From Scilla litardierei (lineage: Eukaryota; Streptophyta; Magnoliopsida; Asparagales; Asparagaceae): 64,000 nt of DNA. This document shows, piece by piece, positions 24,258 through 33,781 of this stretch. Positions within the stretch are counted from its first letter, which is position 1, and every line of letters begins with the position of its first letter. The stretch is from positions 155,478,817 to 155,542,816 of the forward strand of contig CM061132.1 of NCBI GenBank assembly GCA_030789695.1, written 5' to 3'. The translations under genes and the position numbers were made by a program. A model generated the notes under the pieces. That model saw nothing but the letters and a program-made list of their open reading frames with translations. It searched no databases and was not told the origin of the DNA.

Positions 24258-24377
24258 TGTTGTGAAGGGAAATTTAGGGAGAATAGGTGTAGAGGGTTAA
24301 GAGCGCCCTACCCGTATATTTATAACTTTCAATAGTGGGTTAGATACCCACTTGGCCCAATGGGCCTATTCATAACA
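24258..24377 (-). repeat. 5' LTR of Copia-1
   Basis: 120 bp, TG...CA, followed in element orientation by the CGTTATCAGCACGA primer-binding region. The TSD CATAA lies immediately outside. Confidence 0.95.
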
Positions 24378-24382
24378 CATAA

Positions 24383-24960
24383 ATAATTTACAAGTTATAT
24401 GAAAACGTGGGAAATAATTTGCAAGTTATTAGAAAAATTCGTGCATAATGCACGAATATTTCAAGCAAAACGCGAAAATTACACGAATTATTCTCTAATT
24501 TTTCGAACAAGTTCATGAATAAAAATATATTACATATTCATGATTTTCAAAAAAATTTCCGAATTATTCACATACTATTTTGAAAATTTCGGGAAAAATT
24601 CGCAAATTTTGAATAATTTGTAAATTTTAAATAATCAATGTGTAAAATTTTGATAATGATTCGTGGTTTTTTGAAAAATTCATTCATTATTTTTTGAAAA
24701 AAAATCATAAATTATTCATGAATTCATTAAAACTAGCTACTAATTATTTGTTAAAAAACACAAATGTATGAATGTGAGAATAGTTAGTTTTGCTTCTTTT
24801 CCCTCATTTTCCTTGGATCAAGAGGAGGAAAACTTGAAAGAAAAGTTTTACTATTTATTTTCCACTCATTTCTTTCATTTTCTTTTTCTTTTCACTTTTC
24901 TTTTAAGCCAAACAATGGAAAATAACTTTCCTTCTTAATTTCTTTCACTTTTCCTTTTCT
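24383..24960. mobile_element. Right part of the transposon split by Copia-1
   Basis: AT-rich, with many ATTCG and AATTCATGAATT-like inverted words, ending in the pyrimidine-rich arm that mirrors 14238-14340. Confidence 0.4.
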
Positions 24961-25245
24961 TTTCTTTCCGTCTTGAGCCTCCGTTCAGCCACCCCCATTG
25001 GAAGTGATCTTAGTCGGCCGACAGAATTAGAAAGCCAGTCAGATAGCGGGTCCACTGGACCTAAAATTTGGATCAACACAAAAAGGTCACCAATTTCAAT
25101 TTGCCAACTCGTTTTCATCGTCCGCCCAATCTCTTTACTATTTAATTGTCAGTTACTGACCAAATTGGGCTTCAAACCCCAACCAAGCCAGCCCACTGAC
25201 GCTGTGCGACGCTGTGCCTACGCCCACCGCCGGCCCACAGCTCCA

Positions 25246-25269
25246 CCCCCCCCCCCCCCCCCCCCCCCC
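25246..25269. repeat. Poly-C run (24 C)
   Basis: An uninterrupted C tract on the plus strand, one of several C/G homopolymers in the window. Its length may be an assembly artefact. Confidence 0.9.
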
Positions 25270-25508
25270 GATTCATCCACACTCAACCCTCAATCATCGA
25301 TCTATCGACCAAGATCACATGTCCGTCGACAAACACACAACTCGCATTCAACGCCACCCACCTAATCGACACGTACGTACGGCCTTCTGTTTATTTTATC
25401 CGTTTCATCGAAACAACCGGAAGACTGGCCCACGTATCCGTCAAATAATTCTAGAAAAATATTATTATAAAATTCCCAATAGTTTTGAAGCGGTTACGGA
25501 TAAGCGAG

Positions 25509-25547
25509 CCACGTGGCGGTCCCTTTTACTTTTTGCGCTTTATAAAA
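25509..25547 (+). promoter_or_regulatory. G-box and TATA box of the BAM9-like gene
   Basis: The palindromic G-box CCACGTGG is at 25509-25516 and TATAAAA at 25541-25547, with the start codon at 25712. This leaves a leader of about 140 nt. G-boxes bind bZIP/bHLH factors such as those of light and ABA responses; regulation of this gene by them is inference. Confidence 0.6.
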
Positions 25548-25711
25548 CGCGGTTGCTCCTCCCTCGTTTTTTTCGCTTGTATTTGAAAAAAATTTACAAC
25601 TCGTTAATCTCCTTCTTCAAATTTTTATTGAGTCTTCTCTTCTCGAGTTTGGGTTTACTACAAATTTAGTCCTTCGATATTTTTTTTGGGGGTCCAAAGA
25701 TCACAGAGACA

Positions 25712-28700
25712 ATGGAAGCAGCTTCGACGGTCCAAAGGGAAACCTTGGCGGCCCGACCGGAGCTGTTCCCCATCTGGAGAACGAACCGGACCGGCCTGCG
25801 CCCCCCGGCGGCGGTGAAGCTCAGCAAGCGGCCGGTTTCGGTGGCTCTGAAGGCCGTAAGGTCGGGGATTGCAGTTCCGCAGAAAAATTCGGGGCCCTCG
25901 AGAAATCCGGTAAATTTGCTTAGATAAGAATTTGGATAATGAATGTTTTTTATTAAGTTTTTTTGACTATATGTGTTTTAAATCATGCTTATTTTATTTC
26001 GATATTTGTTCTTTAACTGAGTGTATTTGCTTACTAGTTCTTTGAATACATGGGAATAATGGGTATCCTATGCTATATAAGAGTGGCCTCATATGCCCTC
26101 TCAGATAAAGTTGGCGGGCACAATCAAGTATAAGCTCACGTGAGCTTATACTTGGTTGCTTTATATGAGAGTGCATATGAGGCACTCTCTTATATGACAT
26201 ATGATACTTATTATTCTTTTAAACATTAATAGTCTTTCTTGTCTCTATTCTGTCAAAAACTTAACAAAATAAGGAATATGTAAGAGATGAATATCGAAGT
26301 TTTTCGTGGCTGCCAAGGCGATGACCGCAAACAGACCACCAACGATGTCCCCTCTCATCTCCATCCCCTTCTCAAAACCCAAAACCCTCACATCTAACCA
26401 TCATCAAAAGCTCACGACGCTGGACCAAACAAAAGAACACCACGCACACATCATCAGAACCCAAACCCACCCAACTCTCCCCCATCTCAACCTCCTCATC
26501 TCCTCATACATCAAGCACCACCACCCCATCTCGGCCCTCAAGCTCTACGCCCACGTCCGGGCCGCCGGCCCTCGCCCCGACAACTTCACCGCCCCCTCCG
26601 TCCTCAAAGCCTGCGCCCGCCTCAACTCCGTTGACACCGGCAGGGAAGTCCATGGGCTGGTGCTCAAGACCGGCCTCCTCTGGGACGTCTTCATCCATAA
26701 CTCCCTCTTACAAATGTATGCCGAATGTGGCAGCATCGGCGATGCTGTCAAGGTGTTCGATGAAATGCCTGAGAGGGACGTCGTTTCATATAGTACCATG
26801 ATTCGAAGCAACGCAAGGATTAGGTTATTTGACGATGCTCTCGAACTTGTTAGGGAGATGCTGGGCTTGGGCATCAGGCCGAGCGAGGTGGCTATGGTCA
26901 ACATGATTAGCATGTTTGCGGACATTGGGGAGCTTAGGATTGGCTGGCCGGTGCACGCTTATTTGATAAAGACCGTTGGAGACGGATCGCCAAGCGTTAA
27001 TGCGGGCACGTCTTTGATCGATATGTATGTCAAGTGCGGGAGTGTGAAATGTGCCCGGGTCGTGTTTGATCGGATGGCGGAGCGGAGCACTGCTTCGTGG
27101 TCTGCGATGGTATCTGGTTATGTTCGATGCCTCGACTTAGAAGCTGGGATGGATCTTTTTCAAAGAATGCGGACGGAAGATATAATGCCAAATGAGATCA
27201 CAATGTTGAGCCTTGTTTTAGAATGCGGGGTTGCTAGGGAGTTGGGGTTGGGACGGTGGCTTCATGCCCACATGCACAGAAATGGATTTGAGTTGTCGTT
27301 GAATCTAGGCACGGCATTGGTTGATATGTACTGCAAATGTGGTGATCTTAAAAGTGCGAGGGCTGTTTTTGATACGATGGGCGAGAGGGATATAATGACA
27401 TGGACAGCAATGATTATGGGATACTCGCAAGCCAATTGCTTCGATGAGGCATTTGAATTATTTGGCCAGATGAAGGACACAAAGATTAGGCCAAATGAGA
27501 TGACGATGGTGAACCTGTTGTCTCTGTGTGCTGAAGCTGGTGCTCTTGATCGAGGCAGATGGATCCATGGTTTCATAGATAAGCGAGGAATTGAAATTGA
27601 CGTCGTTCTTGCCACTGCATTGGTGGATATGTATGCAAAGTGTGGGGAGGTCGATGATGCTTATAGAGTATTCCACGAAACAAGGGATAGAGATGTGTGT
27701 ATTTGGAACTCTTTGATTAATGGGTTGGCTATGAATGGTTTAGGAAATGAAACCCTTGAACTATTTTCAGAGATGGAGATGGAAGGAAAAGTAAAGCCCA
27801 ATGACATCACATTTATCGGGGTCCTTCGTGCTTGTAGCCACTCTGGTTTGGTGATCGAAGGAAAACAACTGTTTGATCGAATGGGTCATGAATTTGGAGT
27901 AGTTCCAAAGGTGGAACATTACGGATGCATGGTGGATCTCCTAGGCCGAGCAGGGCTTCTAAAAGAGGCTCACGAAATGATTAAAGCGATGCATGTGGAA
28001 CCGAATGTCATAGTTTGGGGATCGCTCCTTGCTGCTTGTAAGGTTCATAAGAATTCGACGATGGGGGAGGAAGCTGCAATGGAGCTTCTTAAGCTTGAGC
28101 CTCATAATACTGGCTACAACGTACTGCTTTCAAACATCTATGCATTGCAAAAGAAGTGGAATGATGTTGCTAAAGTGAGAACATCCATGAAGTTTGTAGG
28201 GATTAAGAAAGCACCTGGGATGAGCTCAATTGAACTGAATGGTACGGTCCATGAGTTTGTTACTGGGGATCAGTCTCATGCTAAAACCAAAAGGATTCGT
28301 GAAATGGTTGATGAGATGCAGAGGAAGCTTAAGGTAGCTGGCCACGTTGTTGATACATCAGTGGTGTTGCTAAACGTGAATGATGAAGAGAAGGAGAATG
28401 CACTAAATCATCATTCGGAGAAACTGGCTATGGCATTTGGTCTAATCAGCACAGTTCCAGGCACCCCTATCAGGATTGTGAAGAACTTGCGGGTCTGCGA
28501 TGATTGCCATGCTGCTACCAAGCTTCTTTCGCAGATCTACGGTAGGGTGATCATTGTTCGGGATCGGAATAGATTTCACCGTTTCAGTGAAGGAACATGC
28601 TCGTGTCGAGACTACTGGTAGAATTTGGGATTGATTCGAGCTGTTTGAGTGTCTTGAAGTGTTCGAGTGCACCACCAACCCATAGCATGCCTACATATAC

Positions 28701-30318
28701 TTGAGGACAATACATATTAATTTTTTCATTAACAAGCAAGAATTTGTGTTACACTATATGGTATTCACGTAGATTCGCTATTCACTCTGCTAGTAGTGTT
28801 AGTTTGTTGCCTAACAAGGTATCGTTTTTTACTTTCCTTTGATTCAGACAGGTCAAGTTCGGGTGTTTGTAGGCTTACCCATGGACTCATTCTCGGATTG
28901 CAACACTGTTAACCATGCCAAGGCCATCTCAGCTGGTATAAGAGCCCTCAAGCTCTTGGGTGCCCAAGGCGTCGAGCTTCCAATATGGTGGTGCATTGCC
29001 CAGCCTGAATCCATGTCTGAATACGGCTGGTCTTCATACCTTGCCCTCGCGCGCATGGTTCAGGACGCTGGACTTGAGCTCCGCGTCAGCCTTCACCTCT
29101 GCGGCTCCAAGAAGAGGAAGCCCGCCTTTCGTCTTCCCAAGTGGGTGAAAAAGATTGCGAACGCGAACCCTGACATCCTCTTTACTGATCGAGCTGGCCA
29201 GCGCCGTGAGGAGTGCCTTTCCTTTGCAGTTGACGAGCTTCCTGTTCTTGATGGGAAGACCCCAATGCAGGTGTTTGAGGAATTCTTCTTAAGCTTCCGT
29301 GATGCCTTCTCCGATCTCTTGGGTTCCACCATTACGGTAAGAAGAAAGCTACCCCTTTTCTGCTCCAATCTTTGTAGTGCTTATTATGCATTTGAGTTCT
29401 AAATTATGTGCATCCTTTGATAAATTAAAATATATGTTGCAGGATATTCAAGTGGGCCTTGGACCAGACGGCGAGCTTCGATATCCATCCTTTCCACCCA
29501 CCACCACAGCCCAGCCATTCACCGGAGTTGGAGACTTCCAGTGCTATGACAAATTCATGCTTGCCAATCTCAAGGCCCAAGCCGAGATTTCAGGCAACCC
29601 CCTCTGGGGTCTCTCTGGCCCTCACGATGTCCCACGCTACAACGGATCACCGGACGCGACCAGCTTCTTCAAGGACAACGGCGGCTCGTGGGAGACACCC
29701 TATGGCAGCTTCTTCCTCACCTGGTATTCCAACCAACTCCTCGCACACGGCGACCGCCTCCTCTCAATTGCATCGAAAACCTTCAGCGGCTTGCCGCTTA
29801 CTCTCTTGGCCAAGGTCCCCCTCGTGCATTACTGGCATAAGACTCGCTCCCACCCCGCAGAGCTGACCGCTGGATACTACAATACCGACAGTCGCAATGG
29901 CTATGACCCGGTTGCTGAGATGTTTGCGAGGAACTCTTGTCAGATGGTTGTGCAGGGGATGGACCTGGTTGACAAAGACCAACCTGAAGGGTTACGATCG
30001 AGCCCAGAGTTGCTGCTGGCTAAAATTGTTGAGGCCTGTGAACGGCATGGGGTGAAGGTGTCAGGCGAGAATTCTGCATTGGCTACCGGCGGTTTCAGTA
30101 GAATCAAGGAGAATCTAGCAGCACTCGACTCGTTCGTTTATCAGAGAATGGGTGCAGATTTCTTCTCGCCGCAGCATTGGCCTTTGTTCACTGAGTTTGT
30201 GAGGAGCATGTCGGAAACAGAGCTGGACGCGGATGATCTGGTCAGCGAGGAGGATGAGAGGGTGTCGGCGCCAATGGGGGCTGTGTCAAGCAATGATCGC
30301 GAGATGCAAGCAGTGTAA
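25712..30318 (+). CDS. BAM9: BAM9-like (probably inactive) chloroplast beta-amylase, three exons
   Basis: Exons 25712-25909, 28848-29336 and 29443-30318 join in phase 0 with GT-AG introns and encode 520 aa, close to the usual BAM9 length. Exon 1 (66 aa) is Ala/Ser/Arg-rich and fits a plastid transit peptide. The glycosyl hydrolase 14 region starts VRVFVGLPMDSFSDCNTVNH. Glu240 in GPDGELRYPS fits the catalytic-acid motif, and Glu438 in KVSGENSA fits the second catalytic Glu position. The loop motif HxCGGNVGD is replaced by HLCGSKKRK (residues 149-157), so the mobile-loop Asp is missing. BAM9 proteins are regarded as non-catalytic starch-metabolism regulators in plastids. Assignment of exon 1 is by phase, position and composition. 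Intron 1 (2938 bp) contains an entire PPR gene. Confidence 0.85.
26072..26197. mobile_element. Foldback element with a 30-bp perfect palindrome at its centre
   Basis: CAAGTATAAGCTCAC (26125-26139) is followed with no spacer by its exact reverse complement (26140-26154). Outer arms 26074-26110 (TATAAGAGTGGCCTCATATG and on) and 26157-26195 (GCATATGAGGCACTCTCTTA) also pair with a few mismatches. The structure fits a MITE or a miRNA-like hairpin. It lies in BAM9 intron 1, ~120 bp upstream of the PPR start. Confidence 0.7.
26321..28621 (+). CDS. PPR protein, PLS class with complete E and DYW domains
   Basis: The 766-aa protein is encoded by one exon. I chose ATG 26321 (MTANRPPTMSPLISIPF); 26345 is an alternative. 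The first ~40 residues are Ser/Thr/Lys/His-rich with few acids, like an organelle targeting peptide. Residues ~60-590 are PPR repeats of the PLS type (for example LIDMYVKCGSVKCARVVFDR and ALVDMYAKCGEVDDAYRVF). The E region follows (VWGSLLAACKVHKN), then DYW from ~670, with the zinc and deaminase motifs HSEK near 697 and CDDCH near 725, and the terminal CSCRDYW. DYW proteins carry out C-to-U RNA editing in plastids or mitochondria. GC content falls from 5' to 3'. It sits wholly inside BAM9 intron 1 on the same strand. Confidence 0.93.
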   Translation: MTANRPPTMSPLISIPFSKPKTLTSNHHQKLTTLDQTKEHHAHIIRTQTHPTLPHLNLLISSYIKHHHPISALKLYAHVRAAGPRPDNFTAPSVLKACARLNSVDTGREVHGLVLKTGLLWDVFIHNSLLQMYAECGSIGDAVKVFDEMPERDVVSYSTMIRSNARIRLFDDALELVREMLGLGIRPSEVAMVNMISMFADIGELRIGWPVHAYLIKTVGDGSPSVNAGTSLIDMYVKCGSVKCARVVFDRMAERSTASWSAMVSGYVRCLDLEAGMDLFQRMRTEDIMPNEITMLSLVLECGVARELGLGRWLHAHMHRNGFELSLNLGTALVDMYCKCGDLKSARAVFDTMGERDIMTWTAMIMGYSQANCFDEAFELFGQMKDTKIRPNEMTMVNLLSLCAEAGALDRGRWIHGFIDKRGIEIDVVLATALVDMYAKCGEVDDAYRVFHETRDRDVCIWNSLINGLAMNGLGNETLELFSEMEMEGKVKPNDITFIGVLRACSHSGLVIEGKQLFDRMGHEFGVVPKVEHYGCMVDLLGRAGLLKEAHEMIKAMHVEPNVIVWGSLLAACKVHKNSTMGEEAAMELLKLEPHNTGYNVLLSNIYALQKKWNDVAKVRTSMKFVGIKKAPGMSSIELNGTVHEFVTGDQSHAKTKRIREMVDEMQRKLKVAGHVVDTSVVLLNVNDEEKENALNHHSEKLAMAFGLISTVPGTPIRIVKNLRVCDDCHAATKLLSQIYGRVIIVRDRNRFHRFSEGTCSCRDYW

Positions 30319-30962
30319 GAAGTATGGCAGATATCTATAGTAGAATGTAATGGCAGCTATGGAGTGTAGAATGGTGTGAAATTCTTTTGCTTTCGATACA
30401 TGGCTTGTAATATTGTGTTCATAAGACGACAATGCAAGCGTCTGCTGTGCTGTTTGTATGTATTTCTCGCATGTAATCTGCCAAATCGTTAGCAGCTATG
30501 ATAATGTATGTGTATCACTTTATGAGATTTTGGTACTTACTGGAATTCTGATAAAGATGGCATCTTGGAATATTATGCATAATAAACATCAATGCTATAA
30601 ATTGAAATAAACGCAGACCATAAGATTGAAAGGGCAAAAAAATGAAATAAAACGCAGTAAGTTTGGGAACAGACACTCGATAAAAGGTTAGATTACAACA
30701 TGATCGCATTAGGGCATTGCGAATTCCACGCAATGCCAAACTACATTACAGAAGCTATTGTCCTTTAAGGCCAAATAAACATCAATGCTATAAATTAAAT
30801 CGCGTTCAGTTGCCCAAACAGCTAACATAATTTGACGAGTAAAGCCACAGGCCGAACAAACTTTCGGAAATAAGTTATGTACATCAATGGAAAAATAGTA
30901 TACAACGGTGAGGAGGAGAACCCATCTTGCCCATCCGCTGCTCATTCATTCTCCCTGAAATC
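30319..30962. other. BAM9 3' UTR and convergent 3' region
   Basis: Plant-like polyadenylation sequence follows the BAM9 stop. 30700-30960 is AT-rich and could be the 3' UTR of a minus-strand gene ending at 30963. No coding region is recognised. Confidence 0.4.
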
Positions 30963-31004
30963 TTACTCAGATGGCTCGGCATCTAAAGATTCCTCGAGCT
31001 TGGG
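30963..31004 (-). other. Possible last coding exon of a minus-strand gene
   Basis: On the minus strand a pyrimidine-rich TTTTTGAAACAG precedes 14 codons reading PKLEESLDAEPSE plus stop. The acidic C-terminus and good acceptor suggest a real terminal exon. Upstream exons were not found, perhaps because of the transposons and the gap to the right. This is a weak call. Confidence 0.25.
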
Positions 31005-31158
31005 CTGTTTCAAAAAGGAAATTAAACTATCTTAGAAAAGTAGAAATTTATCAATGGCTGGAAAGCAATAGTTTCAATATGATAAGTGGAACACACACGC
31101 AGTAGTTTCAATAAGAAATGTGGAACACACAAACAAACCCCCCACCCCCACCCACCCC

Positions 31159-31159
<1 letters not shown>

Positions 31160-31192
<33 letters not shown>
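31160..31192. repeat. Poly-C run (33 C)
   Basis: A C homopolymer following a CCCCACCC-rich stretch. The open frames across it on both strands are artefacts of the run. Confidence 0.9.
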
Positions 31193-31194
<2 letters not shown>

Positions 31195-31443
31195 CCCTCC
31201 CGGCGCCAAAGGTAAAAAAACAAAAAAAAAACACCCAAACCAAACAAAAACCTGGAATATCCGATACACCAACACCCGACACATGCATACACCCGGTGTG
31301 TCCATCCATCCATATTGGATGTTTGAAAATTTATAAACTACGGTTAACCTTAATGATATGTATAAAATGAAATATGGTCTTCCCCTTTTAACAAAAGCTA
31401 ATCATTTTATGAATCAATCTTACTAATTAAGATCTTCCATTGT

Positions 31444-31655
31444 TAGATTATTAAAATATTTCCCTGAACCCTCATCAAGACCCTGGAGTTCTGGTGTGGT
31501 GCAATGGCGGTGCTGCAGTGGTAAGAAACTCATCATGGTATCAGAAACACCTAGGTTCAAATCCCATTGGACACATAAAAAAAAGCGAATTCCAGGTTTC
31601 AGTCCATTTAAAATGGGCCATCAACCTGTTTGTTTGTTTTTTGTTGTTGTAGGGG
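31444..31655 (+). mobile_element. tRNA-derived SINE-like element
   Basis: GGTTCAAATCC at about 31555 is a good pol III B box. About 40 bp upstream GGTGCTGCAGTGGTAAG resembles a degenerate A box. The sequence runs into a TTTGTTTGTTTTTTGTTGTTG tail at about 31630-31650, as in Au-type plant SINEs ending in TTG repeats. A ~50-bp flank (TTAGATTAT, then CATCAA and CTCCAGAGTT-like words) recurs imperfectly at 31732-31781, so the locus may be a partial duplication. Confidence 0.5.
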
Positions 31656-31732
31656 GTTGGGGGGGGGGGGGGGTGTGTGTGTGTGTGTGTGTGTGTTGGG
31701 GGGGGGGGGGGGGGTGTGTGTGTGTGTGTGTT
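31652..31732. repeat. Compound G-run / TG microsatellite
   Basis: Two blocks of G homopolymer, each followed by (TG)n, lie side by side. This looks like a duplicated compound microsatellite; length is likely to be polymorphic or mis-assembled. Confidence 0.9.
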
Positions 31733-31953
31733 AGATTATAAAAAAATTTCTGTTAACCGTCATCAAAACTCCAGAGTTTAGGTACAGGTACAGTTGTAAG
31801 GAATTCAACATCTATATTACAATTGAGAGCTGTTTTTGAACTTTGTCCTATGTGGCAATGTCACATCAAGTTTTGGGGGGAAATTTTTTTGGGTTGGGGG
31901 AAAATTTGTTGGGGGAATACAAAAGCTTTTCTTTTTTGAAATTGGCACCATCA

Positions 31954-32134
31954 TAGGGATGAGAATGGGCATGCCCAAAGCCCGTTTGGGCTTCCAATTG
32001 GGCATGCCACATCATCATCCCTACAAATCCTTCACAAATCCTAGAAGAATTTGTGAAGGATTTGTAGGGATGATGATGTGGCATGCCCAATTGGAAGACC
32101 AAGCGGGCTTTGGGCATGCCCATTCTCATCCCTA
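31954..32134. mobile_element. hAT-type MITE, near-perfect foldback with 8-bp TSD
   Basis: The 181-bp element starts TAGGGATGAGAATGGGC and ends in its inverse, and its two arms pair along almost the whole length around TTCACAAATCCTAGAAG. The 8-bp direct repeat CACCATCA lies at 31946-31953 and 32135-32142. An 8-bp TSD and this TIR type indicate hAT. Inserted inside the Helitron, so it is younger. Confidence 0.9.
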
Positions 32135-32378
32135 CACCATCAGCATTTAATACTCTTCATTCAAAAATGACCAAAAAAATGAGACCCAAAAAACACACAC
32201 AAAATGAAACCCCAAAAATATGCAACTTAAATTACAAGTATGCAAAAGAGAACTTTATATCGGCTGAGCTTATTTCGGCTGACACCAAAAAAATTGAAAC
32301 CCAAAAAAATACAGGGAATGTGCGTTCAAATAGGCGGGCTGAGTTTTTTGGGCGTCAAGCAGAGGTCTAACCAACCTA

Positions 32379-32429
32379 TCCGCGCCGAAGACGCCCGCGC
32401 CGAAGACGCCCGCGCCGAAGGCGCCCGCT
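32379..32429 (+). repeat. 15-bp tandem repeat (GCCGAAGACGCCCGC)
   Basis: Three to four direct copies in the 3' half of the Helitron. Confidence 0.85.
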
Positions 32430-32639
32430 AAATTTTTATACGCTAATTTGTTGTTCTGCGCCGAAGGAGCACCGAATTTATTGTTTCTTGCCGAAGGCGG
32501 TCGTGCCTCTAAATTTTTTTACGCTAATTTGTTGTTCTTTTAAATTTTGGCTGTAGAAATATTTTTTGGGGACAAAGTTTTCGCGGAAAAAAATCTTAAA
32601 TGCATCGTGCCCACGGGCACGGGTTATGACTAGTACATT

Positions 32640-33281
32640 CATGATTGACAGCCAGGTATATGCCTAAATGAGTTAAATTTGCATATATTCAAAAGGAATA
32701 TACAAGATGTCTGGATTTTGGACAATATCCATGTCACACACCCCCCCCACCCCCCCACCCACCCACCGCGTGTCAAAGCACGACATTCATGCCCCAATCA
32801 TGTAATCATAGGTTTCCGAAGATTATCATTAAAACAAAAAAAAAGGATGGCTTGGAATATCGGTCCTTTTCTTGAGAGGAAAATCATTCCCAAGAAAACC
32901 TTCACTACCTATCAGGTAGTTAAACCAAATTAGGTTAACAATACCAACAGAAGCTTATCCGTTAGTCCACCATGGAGACCTTTCATGCAGGAGGTCACCA
33001 GGTTAGGTAACAAGTGTAAATTTGATCATGCACGTCACCGAGTGCATTTACATGTAACAAGAATTATATATTTATAATAAACACAAACTAACGTATTTTA
33101 ATGTGATGATTTTTCTAAACTTACTCTTTCCATTATTATTTTGAGAGCTATGGTATTATCCAGAAGGCTTCTGCCAGGCTGTAAGTATCATTATTATTTC
33201 AGTTATTCAGGATGGTGGCAAGGTTTGTTTGTTTAGACGAAATACTTTTTTAATTGGCTACAGAAATAAAAAAAAGTGACA
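32640..33281. other. Intergenic up to the assembly gap
   Basis: C-rich CCCCCCCACCC-like repeat at about 32740-32765. No gene is recognised. It could include intron 1 or the 5' exon of the ACP gene, but no transit-peptide-like frame was seen. Confidence 0.4.
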
Positions 33282-33781
33282 NNNNNNNNNNNNNNNNNNN
33301 NNNNNNNNNNNNNNNNNNNNNNNNNNNNNNNNNNNNNNNNNNNNNNNNNNNNNNNNNNNNNNNNNNNNNNNNNNNNNNNNNNNNNNNNNNNNNNNNNNNN
33401 NNNNNNNNNNNNNNNNNNNNNNNNNNNNNNNNNNNNNNNNNNNNNNNNNNNNNNNNNNNNNNNNNNNNNNNNNNNNNNNNNNNNNNNNNNNNNNNNNNNN
33501 NNNNNNNNNNNNNNNNNNNNNNNNNNNNNNNNNNNNNNNNNNNNNNNNNNNNNNNNNNNNNNNNNNNNNNNNNNNNNNNNNNNNNNNNNNNNNNNNNNNN
33601 NNNNNNNNNNNNNNNNNNNNNNNNNNNNNNNNNNNNNNNNNNNNNNNNNNNNNNNNNNNNNNNNNNNNNNNNNNNNNNNNNNNNNNNNNNNNNNNNNNNN
33701 NNNNNNNNNNNNNNNNNNNNNNNNNNNNNNNNNNNNNNNNNNNNNNNNNNNNNNNNNNNNNNNNNNNNNNNNNNNNNNNNN
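33282..33781. other. Assembly gap (500 N)
   Basis: Exactly 500 undetermined bases, the usual placeholder for a gap of unknown size. It removes the pol region and left LTR of the flanking Copia element. Confidence 1.

Larger units (their letters stand above)
14653..24377 (-). mobile_element. Ty1/Copia retrotransposon, decayed, with nested solo LTR
   Basis: The element is bounded by 120-bp LTRs (14653-14772 and 24258-24377) and the TSD CATAA at 14648-14652 and 24378-24382. I count 4 mismatches between the LTRs. In element orientation the sequence after the 5' LTR is CGTTATCAGCACGA (primer site) and the 3' LTR is preceded by GGATAAGGGGAAG (polypurine tract). Order gag, protease, integrase, RT, RNase H identifies Copia. 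The short LTRs and the gag start are Ale/Retrofit-like (inference). Between the 5' LTR and gag lies a ~1.4-kb leader carrying a very GC-rich CGCCGCGG block (about 20660-20830) and split by the insertion at 20960-24021. Confidence 0.95.
31811..32633 (+). mobile_element. Non-autonomous Helitron
   Basis: The 3' end is characteristic: hairpin CGTGCCC-AC-GGGCACG at 32606-32621, then GGTTATGA, then CTAG at 32630-32633 followed by T. That is the Helitron hairpin, CTRR end and A/T target. The best 5' end is TCTATATTAC at 31811, preceded by A, fitting the TCTMTAYTA consensus. No Rep/helicase is encoded. A hAT MITE sits inside, and a 15-bp tandem repeat lies at 32379-32429. The 3' end is well supported; the 5' end is tentative. 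Confidence 0.65.

Noticed and set aside
25246..31192. CRISPR-like or other prokaryotic arrays
   Set aside because: The repeats here are homopolymers, microsatellites or transposons in a plant genome; no spacer-repeat pattern exists.
31022..31370. Gly- or Pro-rich frames around 31160
   Set aside because: Created by the poly-C run on either strand.
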